Source: Sphingomonas sp. CCH21-G11
Lineage (GTDB): Bacteria > Pseudomonadota > Alphaproteobacteria > Sphingomonadales > Sphingomonadaceae
Reading direction: 5' to 3'
NCBI RefSeq assembly: GCF_001555965.1
Contig: NZ_LSHX01000003.1
Span: 19,995 to 83,994 of the forward strand
DNA length: 64,000 bases
Both the position numbers and the translations under genes were made by a program. Under the pieces are notes generated by a model, which searched no databases, had not been told where the DNA came from, and was given only the letters and a program-made list of their open reading frames with translations. How positions within the stretch are numbered: position 1 is the first letter of the stretch; the number at the start of each line of letters is the position of its first letter. Of the stretch, positions 24,043-30,400 are shown one piece after another.

Positions 24043-24392
24043 GCCCCGGCGAAGCACAGGACGAGGAGGCACGGCTGCGCGAGCTGATGCGGCTGCTGCG
24101 CAAGGCGGACGCGCAGGCCGAAACCGAGGCGCAGCTGGTCGGCGAATATCGCATCCCGCGCTCGCGCATTCCCGACCGGCACGTGACCGGCATCCAGACG
24201 CTGACCAAGACCGAGGTGGCGGTGCTGCGCTTTCTGGGCTGGGGAAGGGCCAATGCCGACATCGCCACGCTGCTGGCGATCAGCGAGAATACGGTGCGTG
24301 TCCACCTGAACAACATGTGCCGCAAGCTCGAGCTTGATGGCGTGCGCGAGCTCAATGCGCTGGCCGGCCTGCTCTTTCACCCGCTCAACTGA
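24039..24392 (+). CDS. LuxR/NarL-type HTH regulator without receiver domain
   Basis: A 117-residue cytoplasmic protein. Residues about 1-50 are a charged helix; residues about 53-115 are a LuxR/NarL-type helix-turn-helix (LTKTEVAVLRFLGWGRANADIATLLAISENTVRVHLNNMCRKL). There is no receiver or ligand-binding domain, as in GerE-like regulators. It is the last gene of the rightward structural operon (4-bp overlap with sctT). An inverted-repeat operator starts 12 bases after its stop. LuxR-type dimers bind inverted repeats, so this is the natural candidate regulator of the effector operators. Confidence 0.85.
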   Translation: MSPGEAQDEEARLRELMRLLRKADAQAETEAQLVGEYRIPRSRIPDRHVTGIQTLTKTEVAVLRFLGWGRANADIATLLAISENTVRVHLNNMCRKLELDGVRELNALAGLLFHPLN

Positions 24393-24403
24393 ACGGCAGC
24401 CAG

Positions 24404-24437
24404 CTAAGCGATTCGACTAGCCGCGCTAGTCGGATCG
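24404..24437 (+). promoter_or_regulatory. Effector operator D (inverted repeat)
   Basis: Arms CGATTCGACTAG (24409-24420) and CTAGTCGGATCG (24426-24437) are separated by five bases and preceded by CTAAG. It has one mismatch between arms, the most symmetrical of the set with operator C. The ATG of the next gene lies 130 bases further, about 63 more than at the other sites, so a longer leader is expected. GAGTGA replaces the GAGCGC found after operators A to C. Confidence 0.75.
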
Positions 24438-24567
24438 GTGAGTGAGGTGCAGGCGAAACTGGAGGACAAGAGTGTCGACGACGGCGGCCAGCGATCCCCG
24501 CCACGCCGCCGTCCCGCCCCGGCTCCGGCGGCATGGGAGCGCGACGCATCTTTTGAGGAGAAGGCAT

Positions 24568-25167
24568 ATGTTCGGCATCGGCGGTTTCAATCCCGTTTCC
24601 CTGCTCGCCACCGCGGCCATGGGCCCGATGGGCGGTATCATCGCGCAGCTGGCGACGCAGGTCGTCTCGCAGATCGGCCAGCAGTTCATCCAGCAGCTCG
24701 GCCAGCAGATGGGCCTGCCCCAGTCGGCCATCGAAATGGCGCAGGGCGCGTTCTCCAGCTCGTTCGGCGATGTGCAGGGCACCGCGCGCAACCTCGACGA
24801 AGCGATCGAGGCGCTGGGCAACGAGGCCGGCGATACGGCGGCCCAGATCGGCCAGGCGCAGCGCGACACTTTTGACCAGATTCTCGATCTGGCGCGCGAA
24901 TCGGCCGAAAGCGAGGATGCTCGCTCGGCACGCGCCGGCGGCAAGGCGCCGGGCTGGCTGATGGCGATGGCGCGCTCGCTGGGCAGCACCCTCAACAAGC
25001 TCGGCGACGAGATGGAACAGGTGTCCAACCAGATCAAGGACGGCAAGGCGAGCCTGTCCACCGAATTCACGGTGCTCGGCCAGCAGTTCAGCATGGTTTC
25101 CAACGCGTCGGGCACCACGCTGAAGGCGGTCGGCGAAGGCATGGCGAACATGGCCCGCAAGGGGTAA
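24568..25167 (+). CDS. Probable T3SS-secreted filament or translocator-like protein
   Basis: A 199-residue protein with no Sec signal. The first 60 residues are Gly/Ala/Gln-rich and hydrophobic (FGIGGFNPVSLLATAAMGPMGG, then repeated Q residues). The rest is helical and ends in SMVSNASGTTLKAVGEGMANMARKG, similar in style to the tail of the small protein at 13468-13782. The composition recalls secreted filament (EspA-like) or harpin-like proteins, but I do not recognise a family. GAGGAGAAGG at 24556-24564 is a strong ribosome site, as expected of an abundant secreted protein. Operator D lies upstream. Confidence 0.6.
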   Translation: MFGIGGFNPVSLLATAAMGPMGGIIAQLATQVVSQIGQQFIQQLGQQMGLPQSAIEMAQGAFSSSFGDVQGTARNLDEAIEALGNEAGDTAAQIGQAQRDTFDQILDLARESAESEDARSARAGGKAPGWLMAMARSLGSTLNKLGDEMEQVSNQIKDGKASLSTEFTVLGQQFSMVSNASGTTLKAVGEGMANMARKG

Positions 25168-25251
25168 TTCGTCCTGATTTCAAAACGCTTGGGGGGCTCG
25201 TGCATTGCGCGGGCCCCCTTCCCGACTTACCAAGAGAGCGAGGTGAAGCGT

Positions 25252-25542
25252 ATGCCCCAGATCAAGTATCTCGCCGTCGTCGCGGTGGCTTTCGCCGGTA
25301 TCGGAACCGCCGCCGCCCAGGACATGCCGACATGGGACCCCTCGGTCGAGGGGCTTGGTCGGGTGATGCAGCATGGCGTCACCGAGGCCAATCGCCAGCG
25401 TCGGTCCGACAACAAGCAGTCCGCGCCACTGGCGTCGCGGGACGCACGCTCGATCTGTGCGAACAAGCAAAGCTACCAGGCGAATCTTTCGCCCGCCAAG
25501 GCGCAACGGCTCGCGGCGCTCTGCGCCAGGGCAGGCTATTGA
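25252..25542 (+). CDS. Small exported hypothetical protein
   Basis: A 96-residue protein with a Sec signal peptide (MPQIKYLAVVAVAFAGIGTAAAQ, cleavage near residue 23). The mature part is about 73 residues and polar, with two Cys residues near the end (SICANK and ALCARAGY) that could form a disulphide. No family is recognised. It lies between T3SS-secreted candidates and just upstream of another exported protein (25611), so a periplasmic helper role is possible but unproven. Confidence 0.65.
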   Translation: MPQIKYLAVVAVAFAGIGTAAAQDMPTWDPSVEGLGRVMQHGVTEANRQRRSDNKQSAPLASRDARSICANKQSYQANLSPAKAQRLAALCARAGY

Positions 25543-25610
25543 CGCACGCGCAGGCGATCGCGCGTGATGCGGGATCCGGGCTTTCGGCACGCACGGAACG
25601 CCGGGGGGCG

Positions 25611-26318
25611 ATGATCGCCAGGCGGCTTTGGCGGGTTGCCGGCGGCGCCGGGTGGACCGTTGCGGTCACACTGGCGCTCCCCGCCGTCGCACAGGACCTG
25701 TCGCCCGCGATCGACCCCTGGCAGGTCGGTCATGGCATATTGGTCAGCAACATTCCGTTGACCGCTGAAGCCGCGCAGCCGGCCTCGCCCGTTCAAACGC
25801 GTTACCGACCAAACGCCGCAGTCAGCGCGCGGGTCGCCCAGACGCTGGCCACCGAGTCCGAGAAGCTCGCCCGGGGCTCCGGGGCCGAGATGCGCGCCAT
25901 GGTCATGTCGGGCAAGCCGATGCGCGAATTCGCCCGGCTGGCGCCCGGGCTGGGGCTGGCGCGCAACGACGCGGCGGATGCGCTTGCCTTCTATCTCGTC
26001 GCGCAATGGGGCGTCGCGACCGACTATCGCGGGCGCGTGACCCGCGCGCAGATGACCGCAGTCCGCGATCAGGTTCGCGCGGCGTTTCCGATGATCAGCG
26101 GCAAGCTGTCGACCGACGCCAAGCGCCAGGAATTCGCCGAAACGCTGATCAACCAGGGCGTCATCACCGCCGGCATCCATGAAGCGGCGGTCGCCGCCGG
26201 CATGGAGTCGCGCGTGGCCGAATTGAGCCGGATGGCGCGCCGGGGCGGCACCCGAGTCTTCGGCGGTGATCCGGGCGATTTCGAGCTGACCGATCGTGGC
26301 CTGATCAAGCGTCGATAG
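25611..26318 (+). CDS. Exported protein, DUF6683-like
   Basis: A 235-residue protein with a signal peptide (about residues 1-28, ending PAVAQ). The mature part is helical; the pattern GLARNDAADALAFYLVAQWGVATDYRG, then QMTAVRDQV and AKRQEFAETLINQG, fits the uncharacterised DUF6683 family, members of which I know as exported helical proteins. The ATG at 25611 follows a GGGGGG-rich ribosome site. It is probably co-transcribed with the small exported protein at 25252. Function unknown. Confidence 0.6.
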   Translation: MIARRLWRVAGGAGWTVAVTLALPAVAQDLSPAIDPWQVGHGILVSNIPLTAEAAQPASPVQTRYRPNAAVSARVAQTLATESEKLARGSGAEMRAMVMSGKPMREFARLAPGLGLARNDAADALAFYLVAQWGVATDYRGRVTRAQMTAVRDQVRAAFPMISGKLSTDAKRQEFAETLINQGVITAGIHEAAVAAGMESRVAELSRMARRGGTRVFGGDPGDFELTDRGLIKRR

Positions 26319-26335
26319 CACAAGAGACGGGTCGG

Positions 26336-26369
26336 ATAGTCGATCCGATTACCGCGCCTAATCGGATCG
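26336..26369 (+). promoter_or_regulatory. Effector operator B (inverted repeat)
   Basis: Arms CGATCCGATTAC (26341-26352) and CTAATCGGATCG (26358-26369) with a 5-base spacer, preceded by ATAGT. GAGCGC follows two bases later. The right arm ends 66 bases before the ATG at 26436, nearly the same distance as at operators A and C. It would control the three genes 26436-28342. Confidence 0.75.
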
Positions 26370-26435
26370 CGGAGCGCATTCGTCGCCCGGCTGTGCTGAT
26401 ATGGCGGTGAAAGCATAGAAGAAAGCGAACACGAC

Positions 26436-26852
26436 ATGACGATCGATCGCATCGGATCCGGCCCTGTTGCCCCGATTGGCGGCGGCGCATCGCCGGCGGT
26501 GCCGCTGGCGGACGAAGCGCGAGCTCTGGCAACTTCGGTGGTGGCCGGTGTCACGGGCGCGCTCGGGCTGGATGCGCGCGGCACGATGGCGGCGCGCGCC
26601 TATCCGGTGCGCGAGACGGCGGATGCGATCGCGACCCGGTTCGGTGCCACTCCGGCGCAGGCCGGCGAGATCGAACGCACCGTCGAGCGGCTTGCCGGCG
26701 CGATCGCGGCTGACATGGCGGCGCGCGCGGACGGCCGGACGCTCGATCGCATCGACGATGCGCTGGTGGGCAGCGACGTCCCGGCCAGCGCCGACGCGGT
26801 CATCGCTTTCCTCGAGCGCGCGGCGGAACACATCGAAACGGCCGGGCGCTAG
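26436..26852 (+). CDS. Small helical protein, candidate T3SS substrate or chaperone
   Basis: A 138-residue protein with no Sec signal. The first 25 residues are Gly/Pro/Ser-rich and flexible, like T3SS secretion signals. The rest is Ala-rich and helical with an acidic end. No domain is recognised. It is the first gene behind operator B and leads the DUF1521 gene by 45 bases. A chaperone role cannot be excluded, as none of the genes here is an obvious T3SS chaperone. Confidence 0.6.
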   Translation: MTIDRIGSGPVAPIGGGASPAVPLADEARALATSVVAGVTGALGLDARGTMAARAYPVRETADAIATRFGATPAQAGEIERTVERLAGAIAADMAARADGRTLDRIDDALVGSDVPASADAVIAFLERAAEHIETAGR

Positions 26853-26897
26853 CACGCGAACTCCGGCTGCCTGCAATTCACAACAAGGGGCAAGGGC

Positions 26898-27764
26898 ATG
26901 ACCAACACCGTCTTCAACCTGTCGGCGATGATCAACAATCTCAATCTCGCCCCGACCGCGCCGCGTGCTGACGCAGGCTTCATGATCGCGCCGGGCATCC
27001 TCGCCCAGGCATGGAATCCGCTGGGCGCATCCCCCTTCGCCTCCGCGATGATGAACGCCCTGTTCGTGCTGCAGGCCGGCCATATGGGGCGCATGGCGGC
27101 GGCAGCGGGTCAGCCGCCGGTGCAATCCTTCACGCCCGTGCCGGGCGGGGAATGGACCGCCGCGCTCGACAGCGCACACACCGGGACGATCGACCTGGGC
27201 GACGGCTATCGGCTGAAGCTCGACGAGCGGAATTCGGAGATCACCGTCATCAACACGGCGACCGGTGAAACCACCCGCATCTGGGGTGACCCCCATGTCG
27301 ACATCGACGGGAAGCATGCCTTCGACTTCTGGGGCACGACGACCTTCACGCTGGCCAACGGTACCAAGATCACGATCGATACCGAACAGTGGAACAACAA
27401 TCCCAATGCCTATGTCGCGTCGAAGCTGACGATCACACGTCAGGATCGCGCGATCGTGGTCACGGGGATCAGCCAGAACCAGCTGGGCGATCTGTCGGTG
27501 TCGATGTCGCAGAACGGCCGCGCGCTCGATGCCGCGACCCGCGACGGCTTCGTGCTCAACGAGAATGCGACGGGATCGGGCTGGCGGTCGGGCCTGACCG
27601 GCGAGGTCGCAACGCAGGCGGACCTGGACGTCACGCGCGTCGGCGAGGCCTATGGACCGGGCAGCACCCTGCCCAGCTTCGACGAACTCCAGCAGAGCCT
27701 GGCCAATTTCCTGCTGCTCGGCTTCGCGCTCATCCTGAGCGGCCGTGAGGTCGAGGCCGCCTGA
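26898..27764 (+). CDS. DUF1521 (MIIA) autocleavage-domain protein, probable T3SS effector
   Basis: A 288-residue protein. Residues about 95-235 match DUF1521, the metal-ion-inducible autocleavage domain known from the Bradyrhizobium T3SS effectors NopE1 and NopE2: TTRIWGDPHVDIDGKHAFDFWG, then KITIDTEQWNNNPNAY and the repeat-like Q-N-Q-L-G-D-L. The conserved scissile motif GD-PHVD is at residues 130-135, with cleavage expected after D131 when calcium binds. There is no Sec signal. A hydrophobic segment occurs near the C-terminus (about 267-281). It is expressed in the operon behind operator B. Confidence 0.82.
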   Translation: MTNTVFNLSAMINNLNLAPTAPRADAGFMIAPGILAQAWNPLGASPFASAMMNALFVLQAGHMGRMAAAAGQPPVQSFTPVPGGEWTAALDSAHTGTIDLGDGYRLKLDERNSEITVINTATGETTRIWGDPHVDIDGKHAFDFWGTTTFTLANGTKITIDTEQWNNNPNAYVASKLTITRQDRAIVVTGISQNQLGDLSVSMSQNGRALDAATRDGFVLNENATGSGWRSGLTGEVATQADLDVTRVGEAYGPGSTLPSFDELQQSLANFLLLGFALILSGREVEAA

Positions 27765-27769
27765 CCGCG

Positions 27770-28342
27770 ATGACCGTTGACGGCATCGCCGGGGCGGGCG
27801 CGACACCATCGCGTTCATGGGCAACCGCCGACCACGCGCACGCATGGGTCGATCAATGGCGCGATGGCGCCGGCTTCGATGTCGCGGCGTTGGCGCGGGC
27901 GATGATCTGGGATGGCGTCGACGAGGCCGCGCTTGCGTCGATTGAAGCGGCCATGACCCCCGTCGAGCGGGGCGAGCTGGCGGCGGCGATGGATGCCGCC
28001 GCCGACCGTCCTCGTGCGACGGGGACTGGCGCAGGTCCCGCCGATGGCAACGCATCGGGCGCTGGTGATGCGGGTTTCGATGCTTTCGCCACCTCGTTGA
28101 CCACGACAGACCAGCGCATCGTCGTTCGCCGCGTCGAAGCAATGCCGGGCACCCTGGATCCCTCTCGTCCACCGGCAGCCGGGGCGCATGCCGATGCCGC
28201 CGCGGCCGATACGGCTCCGCCTGCCACGGACGGGGATACCGCATCGGCGACGCCCGCCGTGGCCCCACGTGCGATCGAGATTCTGCCGCCGCTGCCCCCC
28301 GGCGCGGATTTGCCCGCGCCGGTCACTAGTCGATCCGACTAG
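27770..28342 (+). CDS. Short protein with the shared effector N-terminal motif
   Basis: A 190-residue protein. Residues 36-75 carry the same block as two larger putative effectors: GFDVAALARAM, then MTPVERGELAAAM (62-74). The rest is a Pro/Ala/Asp-rich low-complexity tail (about 80-190) with no catalytic domain. It may be an effector fragment that lost its toxic part, or an adaptor. Its final codons overlap operator C, suggesting that the downstream border was formed by rearrangement. The start is five bases after the DUF1521 stop. Confidence 0.62.
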   Translation: MTVDGIAGAGATPSRSWATADHAHAWVDQWRDGAGFDVAALARAMIWDGVDEAALASIEAAMTPVERGELAAAMDAAADRPRATGTGAGPADGNASGAGDAGFDAFATSLTTTDQRIVVRRVEAMPGTLDPSRPPAAGAHADAAAADTAPPATDGDTASATPAVAPRAIEILPPLPPGADLPAPVTSRSD

Positions 28343-28359
28343 GCCGGATAATCGGATCG
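28326..28359 (+). promoter_or_regulatory. Effector operator C (inverted repeat)
   Basis: Arms CGATCCGACTAG (28331-28342) and ATAATCGGATCG (28348-28359) with a 5-base spacer, preceded by CTAGT so that CTAGTCG and CGACTAG also form a perfect inverted repeat. GAGCGC follows two bases later and the ATG of the next gene is 67 bases away. The left arm lies inside the last codons of the upstream gene. Confidence 0.78.
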
Positions 28360-28426
28360 TCGAGCGCCCCGCTTCGGCGGCACCCCTATGGTGGTGGGAG
28401 AGACGAACCGAACGCGGAGTAAGCCA

Positions 28427-29866
28427 ATGTCCGTTGCTGTCCAGAATGCCACCGCCAACATCGACCGGCGGCTGGAAACCGGCGTGTTGAACCCCGTCAC
28501 CAATGGCGAGATCAAGGCCGTCGTCGCCGAGATCACCGGCCTGAAGGCCGCCGATGCCGATCGCCTGATCGACGATCTCGCCAAGTCGGGGAAGCTCGGC
28601 CGCGTCGCGGGCGAGATCATGGACGGATCGCCGCTCGGTCTCGGCGGACTGAGCGCAAACGAGCGCAAGGCCTTCTTTGCCGACATGGCGCGCAAGCTTG
28701 ACGGACAAAGCCTCGCCACGCTCAGCGACGCTTTTGCCGGTACCGACAAGCGCACAGGCGGCTTCGAGCCGGTGTCGGAACTTGGCCAGGCGATCGCCAC
28801 GCATGGGTCGCCCCAGGCAAAGCTCGCCTACATCGCCGCCCAGAAGTCTGATGTAGCGCGTGGCACGATCGTCGATTCCGGGGTCGGCGCGTCGACGCTG
28901 CGGCGTGAAGACGCAGAAGCCAACGCGGTCGGGCTCGTCCTCGGATCAATGCGCGGGGCCAACGCGGAGGCGGCTTTTCGCGCCATTGGCGACAAGCTGC
29001 CCGACGTGCTCGCCTCATCGATCGACGCGCGAGTCACCACCAACGCGACCGCTGGCGTCGCTGTCAACGTCGCGAGCTGGGACGCCAAGGCCTATGGCGG
29101 GATCATGGAGGCAGCCGCCAGCACCTCGAACGCCGATCTGAAGGCGCAGATCTTTGACGCCGGGGTCGGCACCTTGCGCAGCGTGCGCGATGTGAACGAT
29201 GTCATCGGCGGCTTGACAACGGTCGGCAAGACTCAAGCGACCCGCACGATGGTCGACGGCTTGACCCAGGTGATCAACAGCAACACGACCGGCGTGATGC
29301 GGGAACTCACCTATAATGCCGAAACGCGCGACGGCAGCGATTTCGCGGCCTATGCCAAGGAAATGCTGAACCAGGGCCGTGCCGCCGAACTGGGCGAGCA
29401 GATGGGCCGCCTTCAGGTCGGGAACGCCGGAAACGAGAACGCGGTCGAACGGCTTTATCGCAGTGAAATCGTCGCCAATACCGATCAGGAGCGCCTGCCC
29501 AATGCCGGGACGCTCGGCTATTTCGTGGGGTCGGTTCATGCAGCGGTGAAATCCATCGATGCCGATGTCGCGGCGGAGCGCGCGATGACCACCGCCGTCC
29601 TGAAATCGGCACTGACCGTGGTCGACAAGGCCAAGGTCGGCGGGCCTGCCGCCAGTGCGGTCGGCACCACCGCCAGCGTCGCCAAGGAATGGGTGCAGTT
29701 CGCGGTCAGCGGTGCCATCCGCAACGAGAGCGCCGATGCCGGCATCCGGCTGGAAAACGCGGCATTGCCGGTGGACAAGCGCACGCGCGAGCTGGGCGTG
29801 GGCGACGCCGTCGTGAGCGCGTTCGAGGACACGCTGGCGACCGTCGCGCGCCTCGCCAAGCCATAG
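28427..29866 (+). CDS. Large helical protein, probable T3SS-secreted, function unknown
   Basis: A 479-residue protein with no Sec signal and no clear transmembrane segment. It is helical and Ala-rich throughout; a segment LSANERKAFFADMARKLDG, followed by LATLSDAF, looks like a helical repeat unit, and HAAVKSIDADVAAERAMTTA forms a late helix. No enzyme motif is seen. The in-frame ATG at 28427 is used because operator C ends 67 bases before it; an ATG at 28388 would give 13 extra residues. A role as translocator, scaffold or effector is open. Confidence 0.65.
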   Translation: MSVAVQNATANIDRRLETGVLNPVTNGEIKAVVAEITGLKAADADRLIDDLAKSGKLGRVAGEIMDGSPLGLGGLSANERKAFFADMARKLDGQSLATLSDAFAGTDKRTGGFEPVSELGQAIATHGSPQAKLAYIAAQKSDVARGTIVDSGVGASTLRREDAEANAVGLVLGSMRGANAEAAFRAIGDKLPDVLASSIDARVTTNATAGVAVNVASWDAKAYGGIMEAAASTSNADLKAQIFDAGVGTLRSVRDVNDVIGGLTTVGKTQATRTMVDGLTQVINSNTTGVMRELTYNAETRDGSDFAAYAKEMLNQGRAAELGEQMGRLQVGNAGNENAVERLYRSEIVANTDQERLPNAGTLGYFVGSVHAAVKSIDADVAAERAMTTAVLKSALTVVDKAKVGGPAASAVGTTASVAKEWVQFAVSGAIRNESADAGIRLENAALPVDKRTRELGVGDAVVSAFEDTLATVARLAKP

Positions 29867-29870
29867 GCGC

Positions 29871-30317
29871 GTGACGGGCGTGCGCGCGGGACTGATGCTG
29901 ATGATGGCGATCGCGGCCTGTTCGCCGGCCGCGACGCCCAAGGCGCCTCCGGCGCGTCCATCCGCATTCGTCGCGCACGCCGAGCCGCCCATCGGCGACG
30001 CGCTGAACCGGCGGCTGGTGCGGGCGATGACCGGGGCGCTCGACCGGCTGGAGCCCGAATGGGGCAAGTTGCAGGGCCGGCTTTACACCGTCGCGCCCGA
30101 TGCCGGCGCGCTCGCCCCGCTGGTCGCGCGCGACCTGCCGCCGGGCTGGACGCGGCTCGACCTGGGCGATGTCCAGCTCCGCGACGCCGAACTGGTGGCC
30201 TGGCATTCGGGCGACGCCCTGTACGCGGTGCTGCGGATCGATCCGAAAGGGGGCGCGATCGTGCCGGCGATGGTGCTCCGCAACGACGCGACACTTGCGC
30301 TGTCGTCACCGCAATAG
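29871..30317 (+). CDS. Small lipoprotein
   Basis: A 148-residue protein starting at a GTG. The signal ends in a lipobox IAAC with C17 as lipidation site. The mature part has no recognised domain; it is helical then strand-rich (YAVLRIDPKGGAIVPAMVLR). The start is four bases after the previous stop, so it is probably in the same transcript and could serve as a partner or chaperone-like lipoprotein. Function unknown. Confidence 0.6.
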   Translation: MTGVRAGLMLMMAIAACSPAATPKAPPARPSAFVAHAEPPIGDALNRRLVRAMTGALDRLEPEWGKLQGRLYTVAPDAGALAPLVARDLPPGWTRLDLGDVQLRDAELVAWHSGDALYAVLRIDPKGGAIVPAMVLRNDATLALSSPQ

Positions 30318-30357
30318 CCGGGGTCCCCAGGGCGAGAACGCGCGCGATGCGTAAGCT

Positions 30358-30381
30358 CCCCGCAGCTCGCCCGCTGCGGGG
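30358..30381. terminator. Hairpin between convergent genes
   Basis: CCCCGCAG (30358-30365) and CTGCGGGG (30374-30381) form an 8-bp perfect stem with an 8-base loop, located between the lipoprotein stop (30317) and the stop of the convergent hydrolase gene (30401). There is no T-run. Confidence 0.5.
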
Positions 30382-30400
30382 ACGTGTCGGCCTTGCGGCG

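Noticed and set aside
24568..25167. Firm assignment of the 199-residue protein as EspA or a harpin
   Set aside because: Composition and C-terminal helix are suggestive, but no family motif could be recognised without a search, so it is left as a candidate.
26358..28268. Minus-strand frame of 636 codons opposite the DUF1521 operon
   Set aside because: Arg/His-rich shadow; DUF1521 on the plus strand is conserved and in operon context.
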